A DNA stretch of 5,659 nt from Gammaproteobacteria bacterium (GTDB taxonomy: Bacteria; Pseudomonadota; Gammaproteobacteria; Berkiellales; Berkiellaceae), in NCBI GenBank assembly GCA_016874315.1, contig VGTX01000074.1, positions 1 through 5,659 of the forward strand. The letters run 5' to 3'. The translations under genes and the position numbers were made by a program. Positions within the stretch are counted from its first letter, which is position 1; each line of letters opens with the position of its first letter. Below the pieces are notes generated by a model that did no database searches, was not told where the DNA came from, and worked only from the letters and a program-made list of their open reading frames with translations. This document shows positions 1-5,633 of this stretch, piece by piece.

Positions 1-1097
1 GATCCAATCACAATAACATTTTTCATATCATTTAAATTATATGGCCATGTTGTTGCAAAATCGAACCATGGGAAATGGCGATGAGTAAGCTCTTCTATTC
101 GTTCTGCTTTTGATCCAAACATGTTAAATAAAAAGCCATTTAACGCGGCTCTATCAGAGCGACTCACAGATGAATGCAGCAGTGTACGCACAGGGCCTTC
201 GACGGATAATAGCCATTGCTGAATGTCGTCAATTGATAATCTTTTCCACCCTTCAGAAGACCAACGAAGCGGAGTATTAAATCGGTCAAGATTTGTAAGT
301 CCAAGCATTCCAAATCGATCGCGATCGGAAAGCCAATAATCATGTTCGGTTGGTTGTGCGCGGCTTGATACACGGGCTATTGTATTGGCTTTGATATGCC
401 ACTGCACTTTTGCACGCGTGCCATCATGCATAGCAACACCAGGAGCTGATTGATACTCCCATGTACGACCGGTAAATCTTTTAGGCTTCGAGGTCAGGGC
501 GCCGACCGGACACAGATCGATTATATTTGATGAAATGGGTGATTCCAGTTGAGACTCTAGAGCATTTGTAATCCGCGTATATTCTCCGCGACCTAAAGCA
601 CCAATTTCTTTGCGGTCGGCAATTTCGGAGCCAAATCTGACGCAACGCGTGCAATGGATACAACGATTCATTTCTGTTGCAACGAGAGGACCCAGATTGA
701 GATTTGGAACTGTACGCTTTTCTTCATCAAAATGGCTATGACTATGTGCATGCTGCATCGTTAAATCTTGTAACTCACACTCGCCACCTTGATCGCAAAC
801 TGGGCAATCCAGTGGATGATTAATGAGTAAGAATTCAAGAACAGCACTTTGTGCAGCCTTGACTTTATCACTACATGTTTGCACACGTAACCCTTCGCTT
901 ACAGGTGTAGCGCATGCAGGCACAGGTCGAGGTGCTGCAGAAGTCTCAACCAAACACATCCGACAATTTGCAGCAATTGAAAGATTCGGATGATAGCAAA
1001 ATCGAGGAATATGGATTCCCACCCGATCTGCTACCTCAATAATCATGGAGCCTTCTTTTGCGTCATAAGGGCAATCATTGATATAGATTTGAACCAT
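1..1097 (-). CDS. nuoG: NADH-quinone oxidoreductase subunit G (NuoG), 3' part beyond the window
   Basis: Largest peripheral-arm subunit of complex I; it carries electrons from the NuoE/F flavin end through a chain of iron-sulfur clusters on the cytoplasmic face. I translated 365 codons by hand and found no stop; the gene runs off the left edge, so about half of a usual 700-800 residue protein is present. The order of domains is: a 2Fe-2S ferredoxin domain with Cys34, 45, 48 and 62 (cluster N1b); the His-Cys3 motif with His94, Cys98, 101 and 107 (N5); a 4Fe-4S motif with Cys146, 149, 152 and Cys196 in CPVGAL (N4); then the start of the molybdopterin-oxidoreductase-like domain from about residue 215, including LSDRDRFG near 275. 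The ATG directly follows the nuoF stop (TAGATG) and has a strong Shine-Dalgarno inside the nuoF end. All three cluster ligand sets are complete. Residues 300-365 are less typical of the family than the first 210. Identity is near certain. Confidence 0.97.
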   Translation of the reverse strand, partial: MVQIYINDCPYDAKEGSMIIEVADRVGIHIPRFCYHPNLSIAANCRMCLVETSAAPRPVPACATPVSEGLRVQTCSDKVKAAQSAVLEFLLINHPLDCPVCDQGGECELQDLTMQHAHSHSHFDEEKRTVPNLNLGPLVATEMNRCIHCTRCVRFGSEIADRKEIGALGRGEYTRITNALESQLESPISSNIIDLCPVGALTSKPKRFTGRTWEYQSAPGVAMHDGTRAKVQWHIKANTIARVSSRAQPTEHDYWLSDRDRFGMLGLTNLDRFNTPLRWSSEGWKRLSIDDIQQWLLSVEGPVRTLLHSSVSRSDRAALNGFLFNMFGSKAERIEELTHRHFPWFDFATTWPYNLNDMKNVIVIG

Positions 1098-2372
1098 CTA
1101 TACTCCTCCTTTTAAGATTTTCTGCTCAAATTCAGCACGAAAGTGTTTTAAAAATGCTAAAACAGGCATGGCTGCTGCATCTGCAAGAGCACAGATTGTC
1201 TTACCCATCATTTGAGCGGCCACTCGGTCAATCGTTTTTAAATCTGACAAATCAGCTTGACCTGCGTTTACACGGCGAATGAGGCGCCAAAGCCAGCCCG
1301 TTCCCTCTCGGCAAGGAGAGCACTGTCCGCAAGACTCTCTCATATAAAAAACAGAGATTCGCTCAAGTAATGCAGGCATATCTACTGTTTCATCAAGAAC
1401 AATAATTGACCCGGAGCCAAGAAATGAGCCAACAGCACTCAGATGGTCATAATCCATAACAAGATCGAGCGCAACTTGAGCAGGAAGAACCGGTGTTGAA
1501 GAGCCGCCGGGAATCACCGCCTTTAAAGAGCGATTCTTCCACACGCCGCCTGCCAAATCTAATAACGTTTTGAAAGGTGTCCCCAGTGGCACCTCATAAT
1601 TTCCAGGTCGATTTACATGACCCGAAATACTAAAAATCTTTGTGCCACCATTTTTGGGAGTGCCCAACTCCGAAAACCATTTTGCTCCCTTTTCCAAAAT
1701 GACGGGTACTGATGCGTATGTCTCTACATTATTAATATTTGTAGGGCGACCAAAAACACCATAATTTGCAGGAAATGGTGGCTTAAATCGAGGCAAGCCG
1801 CGCTTGCCTTCGAGTGATTCCATAAGCGCTGTTTCTTCACCACAAATATATGCGCCAGCACCCAAAACTGCATGAATTTCCAAATCTAATCCAATATCAC
1901 CACACTTTTGACCAAGCCAACCATTTGAATAGGCTTCTTCTAAAGCGAGCTCAATGCGAACATACTCTTCCTCTGCAAACTCACCGCGCAAATAGATATA
2001 TGCTGTTTGCGCATGCATCGCAAATGCTCCAATTGCAATCCCCTCGATAATTTGATGAGGATTAAATCGAAGAATATCTCGATCTTTAAAAGCGCCCGGC
2101 TCACTTTCATCAGCATTGCAAACAAGATATTTAGGACCCGTATCATGCTGAGGTAAAAAACTCCATTTCAAGCCGCTCGGAAAGCCCGCCCCTCCTCTTC
2201 CTCTTAATCCGGAGGCTTGCACTTCTGCAACGACTTTTTCTGGCGTCCATTGCCCAGCAAGAATAGCTTTCCAGGTGCTATAACCACCAAGATTACAATA
2301 GCGCTCGAGAGTCCATGGCTCACTAACGCCAAGGGTGCGATAACAGACTTGATTGAGAAGAATTTCTGACAT
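1098..2372 (-). CDS. nuoF: NADH-quinone oxidoreductase subunit F (NuoF), FMN and NADH-binding
   Basis: Entry point of complex I: it oxidises NADH with bound FMN and passes electrons to its 4Fe-4S cluster N3. The 424-residue length is normal. Seen in order: the glycine-rich GRGGAGFPSGLKW at residues 58-70 (nucleotide binding), CNADESEPGAFKDRD at 85-99 (FMN/NADH site), GAGAYICGEETAL at 171-183, the family block NYGVFGRPTNINNVET at 203-218, and N3 ligands Cys348, 351 and 354 in ESCGQCSPCREG plus Cys394. I prefer the ATG at 2372 over a GTG at 2381. The ATG overlaps the nuoE stop as TAATG and has AAAGGAG eight bases upstream, whereas the GTG would leave that Shine-Dalgarno no spacing. One oddity is Ala94 in EPGAFKDR, where the family usually has Thr. 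The last codons (KGGV) also encode the nuoG ribosome binding site. It sits between nuoE and nuoG in the usual order. Confidence 0.97.
   Translation of the reverse strand: MSEILLNQVCYRTLGVSEPWTLERYCNLGGYSTWKAILAGQWTPEKVVAEVQASGLRGRGGAGFPSGLKWSFLPQHDTGPKYLVCNADESEPGAFKDRDILRFNPHQIIEGIAIGAFAMHAQTAYIYLRGEFAEEEYVRIELALEEAYSNGWLGQKCGDIGLDLEIHAVLGAGAYICGEETALMESLEGKRGLPRFKPPFPANYGVFGRPTNINNVETYASVPVILEKGAKWFSELGTPKNGGTKIFSISGHVNRPGNYEVPLGTPFKTLLDLAGGVWKNRSLKAVIPGGSSTPVLPAQVALDLVMDYDHLSAVGSFLGSGSIIVLDETVDMPALLERISVFYMRESCGQCSPCREGTGWLWRLIRRVNAGQADLSDLKTIDRVAAQMMGKTICALADAAAMPVLAFLKHFRAEFEQKILKGGV
1103..1110 (-). promoter_or_regulatory. strong nuoG ribosome binding site in the last nuoF codons
   Basis: Minus-strand AGGAGGAG sits in the last codons of nuoF (AAA GGA GGA GTA TAG). 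The AGGAGG core ends seven bases before the nuoG ATG, which directly follows the nuoF TAG. It is the best Shine-Dalgarno in the window and would give nuoG strong initiation of its own. Confidence 0.8.
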
Positions 2373-2854
2373 TAATCGCACTCCTTTATCCAGGCAAGCA
2401 ATTTTTCCTTATCAAGGGGGCCGATATATCGTCCATTGATTTGAGCTGCAGGAGCCTGTCCACAGGCGGCCAAACACTCAACTTCCTTGAGAGTGATGCT
2501 GTATTTTTCAGAAGTTTCACCAGGTTGCACGTCCAACAACTCTGATGCATATTTCAGTAAATCTTCTGCACCACGGAGCCAGCACGATACATTCGTACAA
2601 ATAGCAAGCTCGTTTTTACCACATGGCTTGAGGCGATATAAAGAATAAAAATGGGCAATTTCGTAAACAGACATCGGTGGCATATTGAGTTGAGCCGCAA
2701 CTGCATCCATTGCTTGCACTGTGAGGTAGCCATAATGCTTTTGCACCGCCATCAAAACACTTTTTACAGCAGCTTGCTCGCGGCCTGCGGGGTATTTTTT
2801 AATGGATTTTTGGATATGATTGATAATCTCTACTGGCAATTCAAAATTACTCAT
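2372..2854 (-). CDS. nuoE: NADH-quinone oxidoreductase subunit E (NuoE), 2Fe-2S thioredoxin-like protein
   Basis: Peripheral subunit of the NADH-dehydrogenase module; it binds NuoF and holds the off-path 2Fe-2S cluster N1a. The 160-residue length is normal for the family. An N-terminal helical part (about 1-75) contains the family block VYEIAHFYSLY at 63-73. A thioredoxin-like ferredoxin domain follows, with ligands Cys86 and Cys91 (CTNVSC), Cys127 and Cys131 (CLAAC). The C-terminal stretch INGRYIGPLDKEKL is also typical. Its ATG overlaps the nuoD stop as ATGA, and a GGAG lies ten bases upstream, slightly far for a strong site, so coupling to nuoD translation is likely. Its own stop overlaps the nuoF start. 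All four cluster ligands are present and nothing suggests decay. Confidence 0.96.
   Translation of the reverse strand: MSNFELPVEIINHIQKSIKKYPAGREQAAVKSVLMAVQKHYGYLTVQAMDAVAAQLNMPPMSVYEIAHFYSLYRLKPCGKNELAICTNVSCWLRGAEDLLKYASELLDVQPGETSEKYSITLKEVECLAACGQAPAAQINGRYIGPLDKEKLLAWIKECD
2381..2387 (-). promoter_or_regulatory. nuoF ribosome binding site, decides the start
   Basis: Minus-strand AAAGGAG lies eight bases before the ATG at 2372. Its last base is the first base of the alternative GTG at 2381, so only the ATG has normal spacing. This argues for a 424-residue rather than a 427-residue NuoF. Confidence 0.75.
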
Positions 2855-4098
2855 CGGTCAATTTCTCCAAACACAATATCGAGAGAGCCCAATACAGTCA
2901 CTAGATCGGCAAGGAGATGTCCTTTCACCAGATGAGATAATGCTGCAAGATGGGGAAACCCTGCTGCACGAATTTTTAATCTATATGGTTTATTTGCGCC
3001 ATCAGATACTAAGTAAATTCCAAACTCACCCTTTGGATGCTCGATAGCGGCATAAGTTTCTCCAACTGGTAAACTAAAGCCTTCACTCATAAGTTTAAAA
3101 TGGTGAATCATTTCTTCCATATGTGTATGACTTCGGTTATGAGGTGGTAAAGCAATTTTATAATCATCAATCAAAACAGGCCCCGGATTCGCTTCTAGCC
3201 AATCAAGACATTGCATAATGATTCGATTAGACTGCCTCATTTCTGCAAGACGAACCGAATAGCGATCGAAACAATCTCCATTTTTACCCACTGGAACATC
3301 GAAGTTGAGCTCTGAATAGACCGCGTAGGGTTGATTTTTTCTTAAGTCCCATTGCATTCCGCTTGCACGTAAAATCGGACCAGTGCATCCAAGCTGTAAG
3401 GCATCTTCAAGAGTCAAAACACCTATGCCTTCGAGTCGTTGACGCCAAATGCGATTATCGGTTAGCAAAGCCTCATATTCATCAACATGCTCACCAAATC
3501 TTTGTGAAAAAGAACGCACATATTCAATAAAAGAGCCTTGCCTATCCTGATTAAGCCCTTCTTTTTCTTTATCAGAAAATCCTTTGAAATAAAGAGGCAT
3601 CCGATCAGGCAAATCACGCTGCACTCCTCCGGGACGATAATATGTTGCATGTAACCGGCTACCACTGACCGCTTCATAGCAATCCATTAAAACTTCACGC
3701 TCACGGAAGCAATATAAAAACATACTCATAGCGCCAACATCGAGGGCATGAGCACCGAGCCATAGAAGATGGTTCAATATCCGAGTAATTTCGTCAAATA
3801 ACACCCTAATATACAAAGCGCGCTTAGGCGGTGTGATTTGCAACATATTTTCGATTGCCATCACATACGCATGTTCATTGCAAAGCATCGATACATAATC
3901 GAGCCGATCCATATATCCAATCGATTGAAGGTAAGGGCGTAGCTCAACGAGTTTTTCTGTACCGCGATGCAACAAGCCAATGTGTGGATCGACATTTATA
4001 ATTCGCTCACCCTCTAGCTCGAGGACAAGGCGCAATACGCCATGAGCAGCCGGGTGTTGTGGACCGAAATTAAGCTGATATGAGTGTAATGTGGTCAT
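2851..4098 (-). CDS. nuoD: NADH-quinone oxidoreductase subunit D (NuoD), 49-kDa-type quinone-site subunit
   Basis: Connecting-module subunit that forms the quinone-reduction pocket with NuoB; the fold descends from the large subunit of NiFe hydrogenases. It has 415 residues, normal for an unfused NuoD. Seen: GPQHPAAHGVLR at 12-23, with His19 matching the quinone-pocket His38 of Thermus Nqo4; Tyr68 in LDYVS, matching Nqo4 Tyr87; RVLFDEITRILNHLLWLGAH; DVPVGKNGDCFDR; HPKGEFGIYLVSDG; and a C-terminus ending DIVFGEIDR, the family's usual end. The hydrogenase nickel ligands are absent, as expected. The start is the ATG in an ATGA overlap with nuoC, with AAGGAG five bases upstream. The DYVSMLCNEHAY and GAHALDVGAM blocks resemble beta/gammaproteobacterial sequences more than alphaproteobacterial ones (inference from memory). 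Separate nuoC and nuoD argue against an enteric host. Confidence 0.98.
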   Translation of the reverse strand: MTTLHSYQLNFGPQHPAAHGVLRLVLELEGERIINVDPHIGLLHRGTEKLVELRPYLQSIGYMDRLDYVSMLCNEHAYVMAIENMLQITPPKRALYIRVLFDEITRILNHLLWLGAHALDVGAMSMFLYCFREREVLMDCYEAVSGSRLHATYYRPGGVQRDLPDRMPLYFKGFSDKEKEGLNQDRQGSFIEYVRSFSQRFGEHVDEYEALLTDNRIWRQRLEGIGVLTLEDALQLGCTGPILRASGMQWDLRKNQPYAVYSELNFDVPVGKNGDCFDRYSVRLAEMRQSNRIIMQCLDWLEANPGPVLIDDYKIALPPHNRSHTHMEEMIHHFKLMSEGFSLPVGETYAAIEHPKGEFGIYLVSDGANKPYRLKIRAAGFPHLAALSHLVKGHLLADLVTVLGSLDIVFGEIDR

Positions 4099-4685
4099 AG
4101 CTGCTCCTTCTTTGGAGAGGAAGGAAATCTAATAACCTTTGGCACAGGAACGCGTAAACGATCGCGTACCTCTTCATGCACGCAAACTTCAGTTTTCCGA
4201 TCGTATATGATTTGGTCATAACCCATCATTGGGAAGTCTTTACGTAAAGGGTATCCGCAGAATCCATAATCTGTGAGCAATCTTCTTAAATCTGGATGTC
4301 GGTCAAACGCCACGCCGAACAAATCGAAAGCTTCGCGCTCATACCAATTCGCACTTGCCCATATTTCAAATAAAGAGGGCATAGTCATGACCTCTACAGG
4401 CACAAAACAACGCACTTTGACACGTCGGTTTTCCTGATAATTTAAGAGATGGATAACTACTTCAAATCGATTGCGATCTTTCTGACCTTTTTGTAAATCG
4501 AGTGCTAATTTTCCTCTTCCAAACCCATGCGTTGTGGCTTGCTGAGTCACCCACTCAGATTGACCGTATGTTAAATAATCAATTACAGTCAAATCCGTTA
4601 ACTGAGTAAAACCTTCCCGATCGCGCAAAGCCGCACACTCTGCAAAATATGTATCGATTGTCACGCGTCGCTCTTCAATAATCAT
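4095..4685 (-). CDS. nuoC: NADH-quinone oxidoreductase subunit C (NuoC), 30-kDa-type subunit
   Basis: Cofactor-free subunit of the connecting module; it packs on NuoD and NuoB and helps join the NADH-oxidising arm to the quinone site. It has 196 residues. The 30-kDa family signature is clear: WYEREAFDLFGVAF at about 114-127, HPDLRRLLTDYGF at 130-142 and PLRKDFP at 146-152. The N-terminal part has the IDYLTYG element at 35-41 and RFEVVIHLL at about 73-81. The start ATG overlaps the nuoB stop as ATGA, with GAGGA nine bases upstream. An in-frame TGA lies five codons before it, so no longer start is possible. The N-terminus therefore appears roughly 20-30 residues shorter than in many NuoC proteins. 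The end overlaps the nuoD start as ATGA. Identity is firm; the short N-terminus is the only oddity. Confidence 0.96.
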   Translation of the reverse strand: MIIEERRVTIDTYFAECAALRDREGFTQLTDLTVIDYLTYGQSEWVTQQATTHGFGRGKLALDLQKGQKDRNRFEVVIHLLNYQENRRVKVRCFVPVEVMTMPSLFEIWASANWYEREAFDLFGVAFDRHPDLRRLLTDYGFCGYPLRKDFPMMGYDQIIYDRKTEVCVHEEVRDRLRVPVPKVIRFPSSPKKEQL

Positions 4686-5173
4686 GATACTAAGTCCTCA
4701 CTCATACCACGCTCTCTTAAAATCTTACGCTGCAACTGCAAAATTGCATAGATCAGGGCTTCAGCAGTAGGAGGGCACCCTGGCACATAAACATCAACAG
4801 GCACGATACGATCGGCTCCACGAACAACAGAATAGCTATAATGATAGTAACCACCCCCATTTGCACATGACCCCATAGAGATAACCCATTTAGGTCCAAT
4901 CATTTGGTCATATACGGTCCTTAATGCTGGAGCCATCTTATTACATAAAGTTCCTGCAATAATCATAACATCTGCTTGACGTGGACTGGGTCGAAACATA
5001 ACACCGAATCGATCTAAATCAAGACGTGATGCACCCGCATGCATCATTTCTATAGCGCAACAGGCCAATCCAAAAGTCATTGGCCACATTGATTGAGAGC
5101 GCGACCAAGAAATCAGATCTTCTAGCCGCGCGAGTGCGTATCCGGACGATCCGTTGAGCGAGAGGAGAGACAT
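4682..5173 (-). CDS. nuoB: NADH-quinone oxidoreductase subunit B (NuoB), cluster N2 subunit
   Basis: Connecting-module subunit that holds 4Fe-4S cluster N2, the last carrier before quinone. The 163-residue length is normal. The core GLACCAIEMMHAG has adjacent Cys38 and Cys39; the other N2 ligands are Cys103 in GSCANGGGYYHYSYS and Cys133 in VPGCPPTAEA. FRPSPRQADVMIIAGT at 60-75 is also typical. The ATG at 5173 is the only usable start: the next Met is residue 29, already inside the conserved core. Starting here puts the conserved WSR at residues 23-25, about where relatives have it. The Shine-Dalgarno AAGGGG lies seven bases upstream. Codons 1-16 lie inside the end of nuoA in another frame, and the stop overlaps nuoC as ATGA. 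All N2 ligands are present. Confidence 0.98.
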   Translation of the reverse strand: MSLLSLNGSSGYALARLEDLISWSRSQSMWPMTFGLACCAIEMMHAGASRLDLDRFGVMFRPSPRQADVMIIAGTLCNKMAPALRTVYDQMIGPKWVISMGSCANGGGYYHYSYSVVRGADRIVPVDVYVPGCPPTAEALIYAILQLQRKILRERGMSEDLVS

Positions 5174-5514
5174 TCAAAAACCCCTTGTTTCCATTCGTAA
5201 TACAAGCCGGCGCACAGAATTAATAAAAAAAGCCATCCTGTACATAACAAATCGTTTGAAAAATGTGTTTTCAAAATCATAGACCATGGCACTAAGAATG
5301 CCATTTCTAAATCAAACAACACAAAAAGAATAGCGACCACATAAAATGCAATAAAAAATGGCATCCTCGCATCACCCATTGGCTCAAAACCACACTCATA
5401 CGGTGCATCTGTTTTTTGCGAAGAGGCGCGTGGAGGATTGATTAAATAACCCAGGATATAGGGTAAAAAAGCCACCAACAGCGCAATTGCTGCATACACA
5501 TAACCTGCAATCAT
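5122..5514 (-). CDS. nuoA: NADH-quinone oxidoreductase subunit A (NuoA), ND3-like membrane subunit
   Basis: Membrane-arm subunit homologous to mitochondrial ND3; its loop between helices 1 and 2 lies beside the quinone pocket. It has 130 residues and three hydrophobic segments: about 5-25, 53-76 (with FDLEMAFLVPW at 67-77) and 89-106. The loop has the family motif YECGFEP at 39-45, including the Cys that matches the redox-sensitive loop Cys of ND3. I chose the second ATG (5514) over one at 5520: it has TGGA six bases upstream and overlaps an upstream stop as TAATG, whereas the first leaves no room for a Shine-Dalgarno. Oddities: after YEWKQGVFE, where relatives usually stop within a few residues, the frame runs on about 16 residues into nuoB; and FFIAFY at 53-58 lacks the basic residue usually just before the FY pair. 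Function is near certain; the exact start is not. Confidence 0.95.
   Translation of the reverse strand: MIAGYVYAAIALLVAFLPYILGYLINPPRASSQKTDAPYECGFEPMGDARMPFFIAFYVVAILFVLFDLEMAFLVPWSMILKTHFSNDLLCTGWLFLLILCAGLYYEWKQGVFECLSSRSTDRPDTHSRG
5181..5186 (-). promoter_or_regulatory. nuoB ribosome binding site inside nuoA
   Basis: Minus-strand AAGGGG lies seven bases before the nuoB ATG at 5173. It is read as part of nuoA (the AAA CAA GGG GTT codons), so nuoB initiation happens while ribosomes are still finishing nuoA. It supports the ATG at 5173 as the nuoB start. Confidence 0.6.
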
Positions 5515-5633
5515 TACCATTCCAGAGGAAATTCGCTTATTGAATGAGTGTAGTCATCCTCAACGATCTGCGCAACACCGAAAAAACAACACGCGCGAGT
5601 TAACCACCTTATTGATTTATAATGATTTTTCAT
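5514..5633 (-). CDS. possible 39-residue leader ORF upstream of nuoA
   Basis: An open frame of 39 codons begins with ATG AAA AAT and ends in TAA, whose last A is the first base of the likely nuoA ATG (TAATG, the same junction type as nuoE/nuoF). An in-frame TGA lies two codons before the ATG, so it cannot be the end of a longer gene. The peptide begins MKNHYKSIRWLTRACCFFGV and has an acidic second half ending FPLEW. It has a short hydrophobic patch (ACCFFGVA) but no convincing signal peptide or membrane helix. No good Shine-Dalgarno precedes the ATG, and I recognise no family. An ORF this short arises by chance fairly often, so the only support is the exact junction with nuoA. It may be a translational-coupling leader, an unknown small protein, or nothing. 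Confidence 0.25.
   Translation of the reverse strand: MKNHYKSIRWLTRACCFFGVAQIVEDDYTHSISEFPLEW
5521..5524 (-). promoter_or_regulatory. weak ribosome binding site for nuoA
   Basis: Read on the minus strand, TGGA lies six bases before the ATG at 5514. It is the only purine-rich stretch near the start and directly touches the alternative ATG at 5520, which favours 5514. The weakness of the site suggests low nuoA initiation or help from a coupled upstream frame. Confidence 0.4.

Noticed and set aside
1..5. Window begins with GATCC, like a cut BamHI or Sau3AI end
   Set aside because: A short coincidence is likely; NuoG reads straight through to the edge and nothing marks a true genomic boundary.
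481..663. 60-codon minus-strand ORF
   Set aside because: It lies inside nuoG in another frame; the nuoG frame carries cluster N4 ligands over the same bases, so this is a shadow.
1850..2146. Plus- and minus-strand ORFs of 66 and 68 codons inside nuoF
   Set aside because: The NuoF frame encodes the FMN-site motifs here; both ORFs are alternate-frame shadows.
2373..2381. GTG start for nuoF three codons upstream
   Set aside because: It would leave no spacing from the AAAGGAG site, while the ATG at 2372 has eight bases and a TAATG junction.
2651..3047. Two plus-strand ORFs of 94 and 75 codons across the nuoE/nuoD junction
   Set aside because: They are antisense to conserved nuoE and nuoD codons and have no recognisable domain or ribosome binding site.
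5572..5598. Repeated CAACAC separated by an A-run in the leader
   Set aside because: Two copies of a six-base word only; no array or stem of useful length.
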